From assembly GCA_032834875.1 (NCBI GenBank), contig CP135238.1, positions 998,011 to 1,062,010 on the forward strand: a DNA stretch of 64,000 nucleotides, read 5' to 3'. Below are positions 39,116-49,691 of this stretch, piece by piece; within the stretch, counting starts at the first letter, position 1, and each line of letters opens with the position of its first letter. The translations under genes were made by a program, and so were the position numbers. The DNA comes from Sulfuracidifex metallicus DSM 6482 = JCM 9184. Its GTDB lineage: Archaea > Thermoproteota > Thermoprotei_A > Sulfolobales > Sulfolobaceae. Under the pieces are notes generated by a model that saw nothing but the letters and a program-made list of their open reading frames with translations, had not been told where the DNA came from and made no database searches.

Positions 39116-40206
39116 TGAAGAATATTTAGAGAAGCATTATAGTCACGGTCTACAGCCCAACCACACTTGGGACATGAGAATATACGGTCAGCCAAAGTCA
39201 AGTCCTTCTTAACGTATCCACATTTAGCACACGTCTTAGAAGTATTCCTCGGATCTACTTTCACTACCCTCCTACCAGCTCTTTCAGCCTTGTAGGAGAG
39301 GTAGCTCATAAACTTAGAAAAGTTAGAATGAAGAATATGCTTTCTCAAAGTTTTACTTTCACTGTCCTCAACCATCTCTTTCACACCAAGGTCTTCCACG
39401 TAGATCCCGCCGTAATTTTCCACTAGCCACGAAGTTACCTTGTGAATATAATCACTCATCAAGTCCTTTACATGCTCGTGAAGCTTAGCTAGTTTTTCCC
39501 TGACCTTCTCGTAGTTTCTAGACCCCTTCTTCTTTGTAGATAATGATTGTTGCAAAATCTTTATCCTCCTCTCTACCTTATCAAAGACCTTGGGGTTCTC
39601 TATTACTACACCGTCAGAGGTGGTTACAAGTTTCTCCACTCCTAAGTCTATTCCAACCACTTTCCCAGTTTTCTCAAGAGGTTTCTTTTCAACCTCGACT
39701 TGAAAGATAGCATACCATCCAGTTACACTCTTCTTTATTATAACTCCTTTTACCTCGCCTTCTAATGGTCTGTGAAAGAGAACTCTTATTTCTCCTATCT
39801 TTGAGAGGATCAGCTTGTCTCCCTCAACCTTGAAACCAGATTGATTGTAGTTGATGATCTTCAAGATCTTCTTGTACCTAAGTTTCCCAACTTTCTTCCC
39901 TTTCTTCTTCAGTTCGTGAAGAGAGCTGATGTTGTACCATAATTGGTTGTTAACCATTTGAAGAACCTTGGAGTAAACTAGATCCTTCCCTTCTATTTTC
40001 AAGTCTTTCAACATGTTTTGAGTGTCTTTAGGTGTTATCGTTTTCCCTTCTTTCCTCGCGTTATTCACCACGTCTAGCAAGGCATTGTATACTTTAGCCT
40101 CAATTTGCATTGCCCTGAGGAGTTTCTCCTCTACTTCTCTCGTTGGGTAAATCTTGTACTTGAATGAGAGTTGGATCTTGTCATTCTTCTCCTTGGCTCT
40201 CCACAT
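38968..40206 (-). CDS. tnpB: TnpB RNA-guided nuclease, IS605 OrfB
   Basis: 412 residues, full length. Order: N-terminal helical domain (FKYKIYPTREVEEKLLRA), RuvC-I VVGIDLGVEKLVT, RuvC-II YVEDLGVKEM, zinc finger CAKCGYVKKD and CPKCGWAVD, RuvC-III DRDYNASLNIL. The catalytic D, E, D are all there. The last about 45 residues (PVDRRPLLHIPF...) are encoded in the right-end hairpins. TnpB proteins cut DNA guided by an RNA from this end, which helps element retention. Confidence 0.9.
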   Translation of the reverse strand: MWRAKEKNDKIQLSFKYKIYPTREVEEKLLRAMQIEAKVYNALLDVVNNARKEGKTITPKDTQNMLKDLKIEGKDLVYSKVLQMVNNQLWYNISSLHELKKKGKKVGKLRYKKILKIINYNQSGFKVEGDKLILSKIGEIRVLFHRPLEGEVKGVIIKKSVTGWYAIFQVEVEKKPLEKTGKVVGIDLGVEKLVTTSDGVVIENPKVFDKVERRIKILQQSLSTKKKGSRNYEKVREKLAKLHEHVKDLMSDYIHKVTSWLVENYGGIYVEDLGVKEMVEDSESKTLRKHILHSNFSKFMSYLSYKAERAGRRVVKVDPRNTSKTCAKCGYVKKDLTLADRIFSCPKCGWAVDRDYNASLNILHAGSGLPLEPVDRRPLLHIPFSEGVYSKFPGRSRKSPSRGGDAPSVRAG

Positions 40207-40514
40207 ATTTTTTCAGCACCTCCAATGAATGCGATCCTCTGTCCAATCTGTACCGCATAGTTATTATCTATTTTTTAATAACTGTAAAATAAGGTTTCTG
40301 TAAGGGGGCTATCCATCCCTCACGGAAGGGGACTTTCGCTCCCTTAACCCCTAATTAAGTTAAATCAAATCATAAGCGTGTATTTCCCTCGAAACAAAAA
40401 GGGATGAATCCCAATTCACCTCTTGCTGCAGCAACATATAACTACTCCGATGATCGGATTTTATCAGAAATGATCATAGCTCCTCACGTTTTATATACTG
40501 AAAAAGACATAAAC

Positions 40515-40817
40515 ATGAACATGGATAAATGTCCCATGTGTGGAAATAGACTTACGCCCGGGCTCAACTATTGCGAAGCCTGCGGTGCAGACGTCTCAGT
40601 TTATGACCAAGTGTATCACGACGTAGTTTACGCTTACTCTGCTACGCCTATCCAGCCTCAATACCCTCAACAACAACCTTACCCTCCAGCTACGCCTCCG
40701 CAATCTACTCCACAAACCCCAATGACGAATTGTCCCCATTGCGGGGCATCAATTCCGCAAGGCACGAGATTCTGTCCTTACTGCGGTAAGGAGATAAAGA
40801 AGCATCACTTCTGGTGA
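40515..40817 (+). CDS. Double zinc-ribbon protein with Pro/Gln linker
   Basis: About 101 residues from ATG 40515 (or ATG 40521). The frame is open upstream to 40404, but TTTATATA at about 40490-40497 is 20-28 bp before these ATGs, favouring the short form. Two zinc ribbons, CPMCGNRL...CEACGAD and CPHCGAS...CPYCGKE, are joined by a P/Q-rich linker. The end is basic (KKHHFW). It is followed after 4 bp by the AIM24-family gene. Confidence 0.7.
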   Translation: MNMDKCPMCGNRLTPGLNYCEACGADVSVYDQVYHDVVYAYSATPIQPQYPQQQPYPPATPPQSTPQTPMTNCPHCGASIPQGTRFCPYCGKEIKKHHFW

Positions 40818-40821
40818 TCCT

Positions 40822-41541
40822 ATGGAGGTAAGGGTCTTAGGTTACGATATGCAACACGTAAGGGTTTACCTTCAGCCTAGCGAGATCATCTACGGGGAAG
40901 GTGGCCATCTGGTTGCAAAATCCCCCTCCGTCTCTATTGCGTTTAAAGCTCAGGGTGGTTTGCTGAAGTCTCTTGAGAGGGAATTAACCGGTAGTAGGTT
41001 CTTCATAACTGAGTTAACTGGCCCAGGGATGGCTGAGTTTTCTTCTTTCCTTCCCGGAAGGGTAATCCAAGTACACCTTGAAGGTAATGGAATTAAGGTT
41101 GAGAGTAACTCCTTCCTATTCGCTGAGGCGGGAGTTCAATATTCAGCGTCTTTGGCACCGTTAGGCGCCGGAATCCTTGGGGGCGAAGGGATCCTTCTGG
41201 CAAACTTCAGAGGTAACGGAAACGTCTTCCTTCATGCTTTAGGAGGAGTTTCTTCATTCGTGTTAAGGCAAGGAGAGGAAATAGAGATAGAGGCAGAACA
41301 CCTCTTGGCATTTGATGAAAATATGCAGGTACAAGTAACAAGGCTTGGAAATCTAAGGACAATGCTCCTTGGAGCAATAGAACAAGAGGGTATATTCTTC
41401 GTAAAAGTGACGGGACCAGGTAGGGTTTGGGTTCATAACACTTCTTTAGGACAATTAGTGGGCAAGCTGTCCAAGTATTTCCCTGCTGGTGGAGGTGGAG
41501 GCCCAAGCGTCTCATTGGGAGGGTTTCAAATAGGATTCTGA
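40822..41541 (+). CDS. AIM24/TIGR00266 family protein
   Basis: 239 residues. SEIIYGEGGHLVAKSPSV, LTGSRFFITELTGPG, and GILLANFRGNGNVFLHALGG are characteristic of the beta-helical AIM24-like family. The Gly-rich end (FPAGGGGGPS) is typical of prokaryotic members. The start follows GGTGATC, which overlaps the stop of the zinc-ribbon gene, so translation is coupled. Biochemical role unknown. Confidence 0.8.
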   Translation: MEVRVLGYDMQHVRVYLQPSEIIYGEGGHLVAKSPSVSIAFKAQGGLLKSLERELTGSRFFITELTGPGMAEFSSFLPGRVIQVHLEGNGIKVESNSFLFAEAGVQYSASLAPLGAGILGGEGILLANFRGNGNVFLHALGGVSSFVLRQGEEIEIEAEHLLAFDENMQVQVTRLGNLRTMLLGAIEQEGIFFVKVTGPGRVWVHNTSLGQLVGKLSKYFPAGGGGGPSVSLGGFQIGF

Positions 41542-42067
41542 TATGCGTTAAAGGAAACATATATGGAATCCCCCCAGTTTTCTTTTAGAGTTCCGTGTAT
41601 CTTTCATGTAATTTATCTTCTAATTCAGATAAAAAAAGTCTAGTAGATTTCAAGTGTCTACCCGAGAGAAATGTTGAAACTAATCTCTTTTTGTCTTGTA
41701 TTAGAGATGAAACTCCTAAAAGTGGTACAGTTCTCCCCAATTGAAAAGTAGAGATCTTGAGGGAAATGGTGAGGGTACTAATCTGAATTTTTTATTAACT
41801 TGTATCTCTTTCAATTCGTAGTTAGTTATACGAAACTTTTTATAGAAAGCTAAGGAGATTGTTAATTTGTTTTGTAAATCAAATAGCTCTAGTTTATCGT
41901 TAAATTAGAATTGTTGAATCGCGAACTCGAACCTTATTGTTTATTAACTCTCATCTTTCTCACGTCTTGTTTTTTATTAAGCTATTTTCTAACTATCACT
42001 TAAACTAAAATGGATTCAAGGCGTCGTATGCGTCCTTTCTTCAACCTATTATCGGGATGAGAGGCTT
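41542..42067. other. AT-rich intergenic, no gene seen
   Basis: No coding frame with recognisable content; T-rich stretches after 41574 may terminate the preceding operon. Confidence 0.45.
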
Positions 42068-42190
42068 GTGAACTACCCCGCCCTAACGGACGGGGCTTCC
42101 TGCTTCACGAGGCTTGCCAAAGGTAGAGGTCTCAGCTCCACAGGCACTGTCGTTCCGACCCCGCATAAAGGAGGTTCTAAATATGACAGA
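42068..42190 (-). mobile_element. IS605 right-end relic
   Basis: Minus strand encodes a scrap NDSACGAETSTFGKP like the TnpB tail at 3559-3731 and ends with the GGGCGGGGTAGTTCAC right end. No upstream TnpB sequence. Confidence 0.6.
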
Positions 42191-42602
42191 ATCCTATTTG
42201 ACGTTCGCGAAAAAAGTTTACGGAGTCAAGATTTAAGTAATTTATCATAACTTGATTCTTTTTCTAAAATTGAATAATTTCATAAGCATTTAATTTCATT
42301 CACATAACGTTTGCTAATTCTCATATCCTACAAAGGAGTGAACCACCCCGCCCTTACGAGGGTCCTTCACTCCTAAATCCACATTGGGATAAAAAGTGAC
42401 TTAAAAGTATAGATATCATATCCATGGGCGACATTGAATCTGAGTACCTCTCATGAGAGACCTATCAAGGTACTGATATTTGGCTTTCCATACTCCTTTC
42501 AGAAATAAGAAGTTCATGGAGTAACTTATCCATCCGCAATCATTTCCGATTCTACGAAGGGTAAACCATAATCTTTAAAATATCTTGTAATTTGAGTAAT
42601 TT
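42191..42602. other. Intergenic with another right-end scrap
   Basis: At about 42336-42385 AGGAGTGAACCACCCCGCCC is followed by TCCTTCACTCCT, an inverted-repeat remnant of the same IS end. TATA CTTTAAAATA near 42571 serves the MFS gene. Confidence 0.45.
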
Positions 42603-43846
42603 ATGGTAAATAGTAAATCTTACCTTAACTCCGCTAAGCTCATTGCCCTACTTTCTGCCGTGGGATTTACAGTTGAGGCTTACGACTTCTTTGCAGTTGG
42701 AATAATATCGACCCAGATATGGCCACACCTCTTCGACGGTTCCTCGTCCTCAGCTCTGGCTCTATCGGTTTTAGCATATTCCACCATTCTTGTAGGAAGG
42801 CCAGCTGGAGGAGTCATGTTTGGTCATCTCAGTGATAAGTTGGGGAGAAAGTGGAGCATGTTCTGGACTTTGACACTTTCGGGCTTCGCCATGTTAATGA
42901 TAGCTATCATGCCTCCCATAGGTATCATTGGACTTGAAGCCATAGCTGCGTTCAGGTTCATACAAGGTTTCGGATTGGGAGGAGACGGCGGCAGTTCTTG
43001 GACCTTAACTTATGAATACTCCAGGAGGTTTGACAAGGCACCGATTTTCTTGGCTGGACTGTTGAGTACCGCATCGTTGGGTATACTCCTCGGCGTGCTG
43101 GGAATATTCTTATCGGAAAGTTTGGAGACTAGGATATTCCTGACAGATTATGGTTGGAGAATCTTAATAGGATTGGGAGCAGTTGCTTTTGCTCTCACCA
43201 TTTTCTTTAGGTATAAGGTAATGGAAAGCCCAGACTTTACGAAGTTGACTGAGGCAAGAGAACTGACGACTAGTCCAATAAGAGAGGCGATACATAAGGC
43301 TAGAAGAAAACTAGTATTTCTCACTTTGATTGCAACTTATTATCCTACCGTGCTGACTTTCGCAGTCTACCCTTTTGCGGTGGAATATTACAGCAAAGTA
43401 GTTGGGGAGAAGGTAGTTACGTTAACATTTATGGGATTTGCTCTCCTTGCAATTTTATTTACTCTAGCTGGAGGAGCATTGACCACACTAATAGGGTGGA
43501 GAGGAGTTTTGTTCCTCTCAATTCTAGGTAGCGTAGTCACGTTACCATTACTCCTTATCCATTCCTTGACCGGCTTCATAGTATTCCCAGTGGCTTCAAT
43601 AGGTTGGGGGCCTTAGGTATGATGGCAGAGGAATTCGAGACACCAATAAGGAACACTTGTGTTGGGACAGTTTTCGGAATGATGTCCTTGATCCCTGGAA
43701 TCCTCCTAGTGGTTGTACTTCCATCGCTGTTGAAGTTTGCCGGTTTAGTAGGTTCCGTTTTTTCCGTAGTATTAATAGCTGAAGTCATCAGTGGTATATC
43801 TTGCATAATGTTGGTGAGTGATGGAAGAAGAAAGATTTTTCATTAA
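42603..43846 (+). pseudogene. MFS transporter (MHS-like), one frameshift
   Basis: The first frame (337 codons) has SAVGFTVEAYDFFAVGIIS, the classic metabolite:H+ symporter start, and GHLSDKLGRKWSMFWTL, the MFS loop motif. It stops at IGWGP. The second frame resumes ALGMMAEEFETPIRNT to the C terminus. The break sits in a G run at 43606-43610; one extra G restores about 413 residues. Slippage or a sequencing error are both possible. Substrate probably an organic acid or sugar. Confidence 0.75.
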
Positions 43847-43892
43847 CTACCTTCCGTAGAACATGTTTGAAGTGAAAGAGTTTTCTAATTTG

Positions 43893-43953
<61 letters not shown>

Positions 43954-44424
43954 TGAAAACTGTCTATGTATAACCGTGTAATCCTTAGTCTACCTTGGTT
44001 CAGAAGGAGTATTTGTAGCGCAGGATTTCCCGTTAAATCTCTTGATTCGAATAAGGAGAATAATATTGATGTAGAGAAAATCCATGCTCAGTGTATCAAA
44101 CAAGTGGCTACATCCTTTGATATTAAACAGGTTCAAGCATAAGAGTCTTCTACAAAATTGAGCAACTTCCCTCGTCAGAGAGAAATGTTTAGGTTTATCA
44201 ACATGGTGAAAATTTTGATGTATTTTTATATTTATTAAAATTTTTTCACATAGTAGAAGGAAGTCAAAAATTCGGCAGTGAAAGGGAAAAGGAAATATGT
44301 TTTTCAAAACATATTAATTTTGACGTAAAACTCCCTCGGCAGTGAAAGGTAAGTTTAGGAGGCAGCTTCACTGCCGAATTCACAGAAACGTTTTTTAGGG
44401 AGATTTTACGTAATAGTAAGCAGG
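43954..44424 (+). promoter_or_regulatory. Probable CRISPR leader
   Basis: AT-rich, non-coding, directly before the first repeat on the side expected from the CTTGAAAC 3' end of the repeat. Contains CGGCAGTGAAAGG twice (44273-44285, 44337-44349) and the inverted TTCACTGCCG at 44367-44376. Such leaders direct transcription and spacer insertion. Confidence 0.6.
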
Positions 44425-47400
44425 GTTTGTAGAGATCCTTAGAGGGCTTGAAACATAGGTCTGTGGACCCAGAGGTCCCGGGTTCAATCCCGTTTGTAGA
44501 GATCCTTAGAGGGCTTGAAACACTCAAACGAATCAGAATTCTGTAAGATTTCCATTGCGTTTGTAGAGATCCTTAGAGGGCTTGAAACGTCCCTTTTCTC
44601 CTCCGACTGAGGTCCTCCACCAGTGGAGTTTGTAGAGATCCTTAGAGGGCTTGAAACATTTTCTGCAAGACTAGTTGTAAATGTCTAGTTTGAGCGTTTG
44701 TAGAGATCCTTAGAGGGCTTGAAACCTTTTATCCACCTATAATCCAGCTCAGAAATTATGGTTTGTAGAGATCCTTAGAGGGCTTGAAACTTCATGTTTT
44801 TCCAGGTCAGAAAATGGACCTCAAGAGTTTGTAGAGATCCTTAGAGGGCTTGAAACACACAGAGGGCAGAGAGATGTTAGTCGTCTCTCTCTGGTTTGTA
44901 GAGATCCTTAGAGGGCTTGAAACGACATGAACCTTCCCAGTCGATTCATTGCTAGACTGGGTTTGTAGAGATCCTTAGAGGGCTTGAAACTCGGTCATCC
45001 AGAAATGGTGAGGGGGGCTATTCTCTCCGTTTGTAGAGATCCTTAGAGGGCTTGAAACACGTAATGAAGGGAAAATTTTCCTTGTCTCAACTAAGTTTGT
45101 AGAGATCCTTAGAGGGCTTGAAACTCTTCTCCGACTTTTTCTGTCGTTGTGTCAAGGTAGAGTTTGTAGAGATCCTTAGAGGGCTTGAAACCCACACTGC
45201 GTCTCTGCTTCTAAATGGAGCCTCATGTGTTTGTAGAGATCCTTAGAGGGCTTGAAACAAGATCGTCAAATACTCTAAGTATGATTCTGAATAATCGTTT
45301 GTAGAGATCCTTAGAGGGCTTGAAACTAGAAGATTTTATACAAAATCAGTTTTTAGAGGCTAAAGTTTGTAGAGATCCTTAGAGGGCTTGAAACGACGTA
45401 GCAGCATCATTTCTAAGACCAGCTGATGTCGGAGTTTGTAGAGATCCTTAGAGGGCTTGAAACAAATAAATTCAAGTTCTTTATTGCCTCCTTATATCGT
45501 TTGTAGAGATCCTTAGAGGGCTTGAAACCACAAGAAGAGGATAAGAGGGGAAGAAGGAAAAGAGGTTTGTAGAGATCCTTAGAGGGCTTGAAACTGAGAA
45601 CCTTTCCCTCTTCGAGACGTATTGACAAGTTAAGTTTGTAGAGATCCTTAGAGGGCTTGAAACCAAACATAGACATGATAAGACAGCTCCTCCCAAGCGA
45701 TGTTTGTAGAGATCCTTAGAGGGCTTGAAACCCTCTCTAGCAAATTTCTCCTTATCCATGTCATAGTCGTTTGTAGAGATCCTTAGAGGGCTTGAAACAT
45801 TTTATTTCTTTGTGCTTCTCCAGTCAAACCACAGAGTTTGTAGAGATCCTTAGAGGGCTTGAAACACAAAGCGAAAATAATAGAAATAAGTGAAGAGGAA
45901 CTAAGTTTGTAGAGATCCTTAGAGGGCTTGAAACTCATGTCTACTTATGAAAAATGGGATAGTATCACCAGAGATGTTTGTAGAGATCCTTAGAGGGCTT
46001 GAAACGGGAATCCCGTGATCACCTCTAATGGCAAATTCAAATGTTTGTAGAGATCCTTAGAGGGCTTGAAACTCGGTCATCCTGAGATGGTGAGGGGGGC
46101 TATTCTCTCGTTTGTAGAGATCCTTAGAGGGCTTGAAACGAAGCTGAAACATAAGCTATACCGTTAGCGTAAGAGAGTTTGTAGAGATCCTTAGAGGGCT
46201 TGAAACGAAAAGTATGGTAAGGAAGAGAGATTTCTAGAATGCTGTTTGTAGAGATCCTTAGAGGGCTTGAAACATTCTCCACAGGAGGACCAGTGGACCG
46301 CAGAAGCTCGTTTGTAGAGATCCTTAGAGGGCTTGAAACAGCCATCCTAGTGCTGAGTGGTCTACCGAGTCTCTCGTTTGTAGAGATCCTTAGAGGGCTT
46401 GAAACTCGAAACGATAAAAAGACCGGCATTTTTGGCGTATAAGGTTTGTAGAGATCCTTAGAGGGCTTGAAACTGCCTTTCCACGGCATTTTCGAATTTT
46501 TGGCATTCCTGGTTTGTAGAGATCCTTAGAGGGCTTGAAACTCCCCATGACCTCTATTTCAATACCGTGAGTGATCACTGTTTGTAGAGATCCTTAGAGG
46601 GCTTGAAACTAATCTCCTCATGGTTGAAGATAGACGCGGAAGCCGTTTGTAGAGATCCTTAGAGGGCTTGAAACGACGCCTTGTATGACCGTTTTTTGGT
46701 CAGGTACTTCGTGTTTGTAGAGATCCTTAGAGGGCTTGAAACGTTTCTATCAACCTGGTAGTTTCGTCTACATCTTTCGAGTTTGTAGAGATCCTTAGAG
46801 GGCTTGAAACTAGCCACCCTAAGAGGGAAACCCTGGGCGGGACGGACGCCCAGGGTTTGTAGAGATCCTTAGAGGGCTTGAAACTAAATGCCAGACAAGT
46901 TGTCATATTCCATTTTCTTCAGTTTGTAGAGATCCTTAGAGGGCTTGAAACCTTCCCGTGGGAACCATCACGGGATCCAGTGCCATAGGTTTGTAGAGAT
47001 CCTTAGAGGGCTTGAAACTATCCTATAACGCAACCACAGAACACCACGGGACTGGTTTGTAGAGATCCTTAGAGGGCTTGAAACAGGAATTACAAATTAT
47101 GCCTTATATGTGTGTACGTTAGTTTGTAGAGATCCTTAGAGGGCTTGAAACATGGACCAGATGTACCGAGTAACGTAGACCAGTTTGTTTGTAGAGATCC
47201 TTAGAGGGCTTGAAACGAATGGTTTTCTGGCGTCAACGTCATGTGGCACTTCATGTTTGTAGAGATCCTTAGAGGGCTTGAAACCCACTCTTCTCCTCAC
47301 TTCTCACTTCTTCTTCTCACAGTTTGTAGAGATCCTTAGAGGGCTTGAAACACACTGTAAAAATGACAGTGATACGCCCTGTCACGGGCGTTTGTAGAGA

Positions 47401-49635
47401 TCCTTAGAGGGCTTGAAACTCAATATTCATCATGATATATCCTTCTTTTTCATCCGGTTTGTAGAGATCCTTAGAGGGCTTGAAACTTTTTTGGTTTTGG
47501 ATGTTTTGGGTGTTCATTTTTAGTTTGTAGAGATCCTTAGAGGGCTTGAAACTTGTACTCCTAGCGTGAGAAGTTAGTGGATTCGTTTGTGTTTGTAGAG
47601 ATCCTTAGAGGGCTTGAAACAGATTTTTTTCTGCCCACGTTCCCCGCGGATTTCCGGTTTGTAGAGATCCTTAGAGGGCTTGAAACAATGCCTAAAAGAG
47701 TGGGGCCTTTAATAGCCTATTCGAGTTTGTAGAGATCCTTAGAGGGCTTGAAACTTGTACTCCTAGCGTGAGAAGTTAGTGGATTCGTTTGTGTTTGTAG
47801 AGATCCTTAGAGGGCTTGAAACAGATTTTTTTCTGCCCACGTTCCCCGCGGATTTCCGGTTTGTAGAGATCCTTAGAGGGCTTGAAACAATGCCTAAAAG
47901 AGTGGGGCCTTTAATAGCCTATTCGAGTTTGTAGAGATCCTTAGAGGGCTTGAAACGCCTGGAATCGAATATAATGGGTGGTAGGAATGTATGTTTGTAG
48001 AGATCCTTAGAGGGCTTGAAACATTCTGTGATAATTCCAATGGGGAAGAGAAGTAGTAAGTTTGTAGAGATCCTTAGAGGGCTTGAAACAAAATGACAGG
48101 GTTCGGGGCATTATGGGAACCCGAAGTTTGTAGAGATCCTTAGAGGGCTTGAAACGTTGAGCCGAAAAGATATACCTCGTTTTTTCATTTTTCGTTTGTA
48201 GAGATCCTTAGAGGGCTTGAAACTGGCTCACACACGGAAAACGGATGGGCTGAAATATGTTTGTAGAGATCCTTAGAGGGCTTGAAACTGATAATGGGAC
48301 CTGGCATAGGTACAGCATCACACCGTTTGTAGAGATCCTTAGAGGGCTTGAAACATCAAGCCGAACGCCAGTGGTATAAACGCTATGTAGAATGTTTGTA
48401 GAGATCCTTAGAGGGCTTGAAACAAAAACTTTTCTATCTTTAGTAATACTTCTTCTTTTTCGTTTGTAGAGATCCTTAGAGGGCTTGAAACCCATCGCTA
48501 AGGGCAAGATAACAGAAGGGGTAGAATGTTTGTAGAGATCCTTAGAGGGCTTGAAACTAATCAAAGTTGTCCGCCAATTAAACCACCTAGAGTTGGTTTG
48601 TAGAGATCCTTAGAGGGCTTGAAACACTTTGACCGGAGGACTCTCACCCTTCGTAGAGTCCTTGTTTGTAGAGATCCTTAGAGGGCTTGAAACGATGAAG
48701 TCATAGATGTAAATGAAGAAGAGCCAATTGTTTGTAGAGATCCTTAGAGGGCTTGAAACCAAGTCCTTCTAGGACTTCTTCAAAATATTTACCTAGAGTT
48801 TGTAGAGATCCTTAGAGGGCTTGAAACACGCGGGAAAGGTAGCAAAGGGAGATGTCATTAAACGTTTGTAGAGATCCTTAGAGGGCTTGAAACTCGAGAC
48901 TATCGACGTCAAGATACCCCAAACTTTCCGTTTGTAGAGATCCTTAGAGGGCTTGAAACTTTCCTTTCACGACTGAAAGTAGCTTCATCTTGATTATGTT
49001 TGTAGAGATCCTTAGAGGGCTTGAAACAATTCCTCATGATGAAGGAATATGGGCTCAGAGCGAGGGTTTGTAGAGATCCTTAGAGGGCTTGAAACTAGGC
49101 AACGAAACACCGTTTATTGTGTATTTTGTCGTAGTGTTTGTAGAGATCCTTAGAGGGCTTGAAACACACTGTAAAAATGACAGTGATACGCCCTGTCACG
49201 GGCGTTTGTAGAGATCCTTAGAGGGCTTGAAACGATGAAGTCATAGATGTAAATGAAGAAGAGCCAATTGTTTGTAGAGATCCTTAGAGGGCTTGAAACA
49301 AACCGTCTTCAGTTTGCCTAATTACCGTTTTCTTCTGTTTGTAGAGATCCTTAGAGGGCTTGAAACTAAGGAAATAGCAGACGATTTAGCCAAAGCCTAC
49401 AAAAGTTTGTAGAGATCCTTAGAGGGCTTGAAACAAGTATCATATCTTCCCCCTCCATCATTACCAATCACGTTTGTAGAGATCCTTAGAGGGCTTGAAA
49501 CCGACGAGTGGGAAAGGGGCGTCATTTGCGACGACCTGAGTTTGTAGAGATCCTTAGAGGGCTTGAAACAACTCAGTCCCGTTGTCTATTTGTCCATATG
49601 TAAATGTTTGTAGAGATCCTTAGAGGGCTTGAAAC
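44425..49635 (+). CRISPR. CRISPR array, 78 repeats and 77 spacers
   Basis: I counted 78 copies of a 30-bp repeat beginning GTTTGTAGAGATCC and ending GGGCTTGAAAC; those I inspected show no mismatch, including the last at 49606-49635. Spacers are mostly 35-39 bp; the longest is 44 bp (46811-46854). The 3' end gives CTTGAAAC as the likely 8-nt crRNA tag, so transcription runs left to right with new spacers at the left. Several spacers are duplicated. No adaptation or effector genes lie within several kb on either side. A shared-locus type I-A or type III system elsewhere must supply the proteins. Confidence 0.97.
47553..47956 (+). repeat. Tandem duplication of a three-spacer block in the array
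   Basis: Spacers at 47553-47590, 47621-47656 and 47687-47724 recur in the same order at 47755-47792, 47823-47858 and 47889-47926; the shift is 202 bp, three repeat-spacer units. Confidence 0.9.
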
Positions 49636-49642
49636 ACTGCAC

Positions 49643-49691
49643 GGGGGTAAAGGGGGTAGAAGTCCCCTCCCGTAAGGGCGGGGTAGTTTAC
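49643..49691 (+). mobile_element. 49-bp mini-element at the distal end of the array
   Basis: Starts GGGGGTAAAGGGGGTAGAAG and ends GGGCGGGGTAGTTTAC, left- and right-end sequences of the 38963-40361 family joined. Begins 7 bp after the last repeat. Confidence 0.6.

Larger units (their letters stand above)
38963..40361 (-). mobile_element. IS200/IS605-type element carrying only tnpB
   Basis: The left end (hairpin 40303-40352, GGGTTAAGGGAGCGAAAG on the minus strand) and right end (GGGCGGGGTAGTTCAC ending at 38963) bracket a single tnpB. No Y1 tnpA is present, so movement would need a transposase in trans. Relics of the same family occur at 952, 3559, 42068, 50047 and elsewhere. Confidence 0.7.

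Noticed and set aside
44461-44495. A tRNA gene
   Set aside because: Only the T-arm and part of an anticodon-like loop are present, and the sequence is exactly bounded by CRISPR repeats, so it is a spacer.
45001-45028. Spacer 9 targeting the IS605 left end (shared GGGGGCTAT)
   Set aside because: The shared run is only about ten bases and G-rich; flanking bases do not agree.
44425-49635. Minus-strand frames inside the CRISPR array with repeated FKPSKDLYK and SSPLRISTN motifs
   Set aside because: These are translations of the CRISPR repeat in several frames; the periodicity is that of the array.
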